A stretch of DNA of 64,000 nt, from positions 1,612,001 to 1,676,000 of the forward strand of contig NZ_CP034562.1 in the NCBI RefSeq assembly GCF_003970675.1. Reading direction: 5' to 3'. Of this stretch, positions 62,594 through 64,000 are shown piece after piece; the first letter of the stretch is position 1, and each line of letters opens with the position of its first letter. The notes under the pieces are model-generated. The model made no database searches. It was not told the origin of the DNA and saw only the letters and a list, made by a program, of their open reading frames with translations. This stretch comes from Flammeovirga pectinis (lineage in GTDB: Bacteria > Bacteroidota > Bacteroidia > Cytophagales > Flammeovirgaceae). The translations under genes were made by a program, and so were the position numbers.

Positions 62594-63244
62594 TTACTTT
62601 GTTGCTAATTTAGCTTTGATAAATAAATCTACATCAGACCATAATTTACTTTTGCCATCAGCACCTTTATGTAAATCATAGCAAATTTTATTTAATGCAT
62701 TGATTGCATCCATTCCGTTCCAATTTACTACGTCAATTACACCTTTAAGAACAACAACGTTCTTATCAGCTTTAGCAGTTAATTCTACGTCTTTTGTAAT
62801 ACCGTTCATAGTAATTGCGACAAGAGCTTTACCTGCATTTACGCTTTTTACTACACCAGTAATATCAGCTGTATTTGCTAAAGTACCAAAGAAGTATTTT
62901 ACAATTTTGCCATTTCTACTTTTGTCGTTTGTTTCCACAGAATTTACAGGAATAGAGAACGATAAACCATTTAGGATATCAATTGCGTTCTCTACTTCTG
63001 TAGTTTGAGTTTTTACATCAAACTTCTCAAATTTTCCGTTTACACCAACTTTATCAGTTGTTTTGAAAGCGGTAAAAGATACTACAGTAGCTGCAGGATC
63101 ATAAGAATAATGTGTATGCGAATGAGCTTCTGTAGCTTCTGTTTTAGTTGTAGATGATTTCTCTGTTTTATTAGAAGAAGTTCCACAAGATGCTGCAATA
63201 GCAATTAATGCTACCCAGATGACATTATTAAAGATGTTTTTCAT
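62594..63244 (-). CDS. YceI-family lipoprotein
   Basis: This 216-residue protein has a signal peptide with lipobox AASC (Cys20), then a Ser/Thr/Lys linker and a short His-rich EAHSHTHY (about 39-46) that might bind metal. The YceI lipocalin-like barrel follows (about 50-216): VVSFTAFKTTDKVGVNGKFE (about 54-73), SFSIPVNSVETND, ITGVVKSVNAGKALVAITMNGITKDV (in parts). YceI proteins bind long-chain isoprenoid or amide lipids in the periplasm; the ligand here is unknown. It lies 54 bp downstream of the HIRAN gene on the same strand, possibly one operon. Confidence 0.9.
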   Translation of the reverse strand: MKNIFNNVIWVALIAIAASCGTSSNKTEKSSTTKTEATEAHSHTHYSYDPAATVVSFTAFKTTDKVGVNGKFEKFDVKTQTTEVENAIDILNGLSFSIPVNSVETNDKSRNGKIVKYFFGTLANTADITGVVKSVNAGKALVAITMNGITKDVELTAKADKNVVVLKGVIDVVNWNGMDAINALNKICYDLHKGADGKSKLWSDVDLFIKAKLATK

Positions 63245-63298
63245 TTTTTTGAAATTATATGATTATCGATGAGTTGATTTTTCTAATTTTTAGGTTGC

Positions 63299-63802
63299 CT
63301 ATTTCTTAATTTTACGGCTATAACGTTGGAGTTCGATCTCAGCTTCAATTACACTTCCTTTTTTTAATAAGCGTTTAATTCTAGCTTCAACAGGAGACCC
63401 ACTCATTAATCTTGATTTTATTTCTACAGATATATCCATATCTAAAAAACCAATTTGTTTTCCGTTTAACCGAACGACTTTAATGGCAGCGTCGTCGTAT
63501 CTATTTAGTTCATCAGGTAAAAGCATAAGAAGATCACCTACTTTGGAATCTTTCAAAATATCTTGTCTGTTTTCACCTGTGTCATCATTTGCGTAACGCG
63601 TACCTGCAACACTACAGAGTTGAGTATCTAATTTTGATAAAACTGAAGGATCATCAAATCTACTCATGTACCTATCATAATTGTTTGTTTCTTCCTTTTG
63701 TTTTTCAAGTAAGTTGGCTTTTTTCTTTTTACTAGTTTTTGATAGAATAAACAATGTAAGCGCAAATCCTCCAATAACGATTACCCAGAATACTATACTC
63801 AT
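63299..63802 (-). CDS. Membrane-anchored HIRAN-domain protein
   Basis: In this 167-residue protein a single N-terminal transmembrane helix (about 3-20, VFWVIVIGGFALTLFIL) is followed by a basic Lys-rich stretch and a HIRAN-like domain (about 63-165): CSVAGTRYANDDTGENRQDIL (in parts), GDLLMLLPDELNRYDDAAIKV (in parts) and NGKQIGFLDMDISVEI. HIRAN domains usually bind DNA 3' ends in repair helicases; in bacteria small or membrane-linked versions exist with unknown role. A -7-like TAATTTTG lies at 63867-63874 on the reverse strand, 65 bp before the start. The remaining bases to 64000 show no gene. Confidence 0.8.
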   Translation of the reverse strand: MSIVFWVIVIGGFALTLFILSKTSKKKKANLLEKQKEETNNYDRYMSRFDDPSVLSKLDTQLCSVAGTRYANDDTGENRQDILKDSKVGDLLMLLPDELNRYDDAAIKVVRLNGKQIGFLDMDISVEIKSRLMSGSPVEARIKRLLKKGSVIEAEIELQRYSRKIKK

Positions 63803-64000
63803 GTTGCTTGTTTGATTTAATTTTTTCGAAATTAATAGATTACTATCCTACAAAAAATATTTTGATCAAAATTATAATTAAAATGCTCAAAATGTAATGA
63901 ACCATCACATATTAATTAGAATACACCGTTAAATTTATTCTAAAAGTAGAAATAGAGGAATTTTAGTTATTACTTTTTCTAGTAAACTATGTATCTTTAA

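Overview
The window looks like chromosomal DNA of a low-GC marine-type member of the Bacteroidota, most likely a Cytophagales bacterium (Flammeovirga-like is my guess, not proven). The basis is a SusC/SusD pair at the left edge, a protein with a type IX secretion (T9SS) C-terminal sorting domain, lipoproteins with Bacteroidota-style signal peptides, and candidate promoters with the TAnnTTTG -7 element. No rRNA, tRNA or CRISPR array was seen.

Layout. 1-2.8 kb: end of a SusC porin gene and its SusD lipoprotein. 3.3-12.2 kb: housekeeping genes (glycogen branching enzyme, ribulose-phosphate epimerase, aspartate kinase, methylglyoxal synthase, a CHASE2/FecR-like pair, GreB). 12.4-16.6 kb: a C-terminally short Wzx-type flippase abutting a RES/Xre toxin-antitoxin module, then a PglK/MsbA-type ABC exporter. 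16.7-27.1 kb: one giant reverse-strand gene of 3452 codons, built from 16 modules that each pair an LRR-like part with an Ig-like part, including three 2478-bp tandem DNA repeats, and ending in a T9SS sorting domain. 27.1-43.6 kb: a tightly packed, visibly more AT-rich forward operon for a surface glycan. It holds a sulfotransferase, two sugar ketoisomerases, an acyl carrier protein, an adenylating enzyme, a short-chain reductase, a left-handed beta-helix acyltransferase, a sugar aminotransferase, seven glycosyltransferases, a membrane acyltransferase, an asparagine-synthase-like amidotransferase and a frameshifted acetyltransferase. 43.5-47.4 kb: convergent genes for a polytopic, possibly Wzy-like, protein and an MBOAT/SGNH-like O-acylation pair. 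47.8-49.8 kb: an unknown ORF and an array of about seven hairpin-ended 161-bp repeats. 49.9-53.2 kb: TPR protein, exonuclease VII subunits and an FtsX-type permease, followed by a possible small RNA. 53.4-54.7 kb: a toxin-antitoxin pair flanked by direct repeats. 54.8-64 kb: fused 2-oxoacid dehydrogenase E1, MltF, a SpoIIE-type phosphatase, MiaA, a DUF4184 protein, a YceI lipoprotein and a membrane-anchored HIRAN protein.

How the parts may work together. The 27-47 kb genes can be read as a pathway for a sulfated, O-acylated polysaccharide containing a 3-amino-3,6-dideoxyhexose. Its amino group would carry an unusual acyl chain, activated by the adenylating enzyme, held on the dedicated carrier protein, possibly reduced by the SDR and transferred by the beta-helix enzyme. 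The giant secreted protein starts only 32 bp from the first glycan gene in the opposite direction, and the best candidate promoters for the two overlap. That could make glycan and giant surface protein expression compete.

The most unusual items are the mosaic giant LRR/Ig gene with its shared promoter region, the ACP-dependent sugar acylation module, the hairpin-ended repeat array with relatives around a toxin-antitoxin pair, and a candidate small RNA at 53.2 kb. All functions are inferred by reading motifs; nothing was searched against a database.
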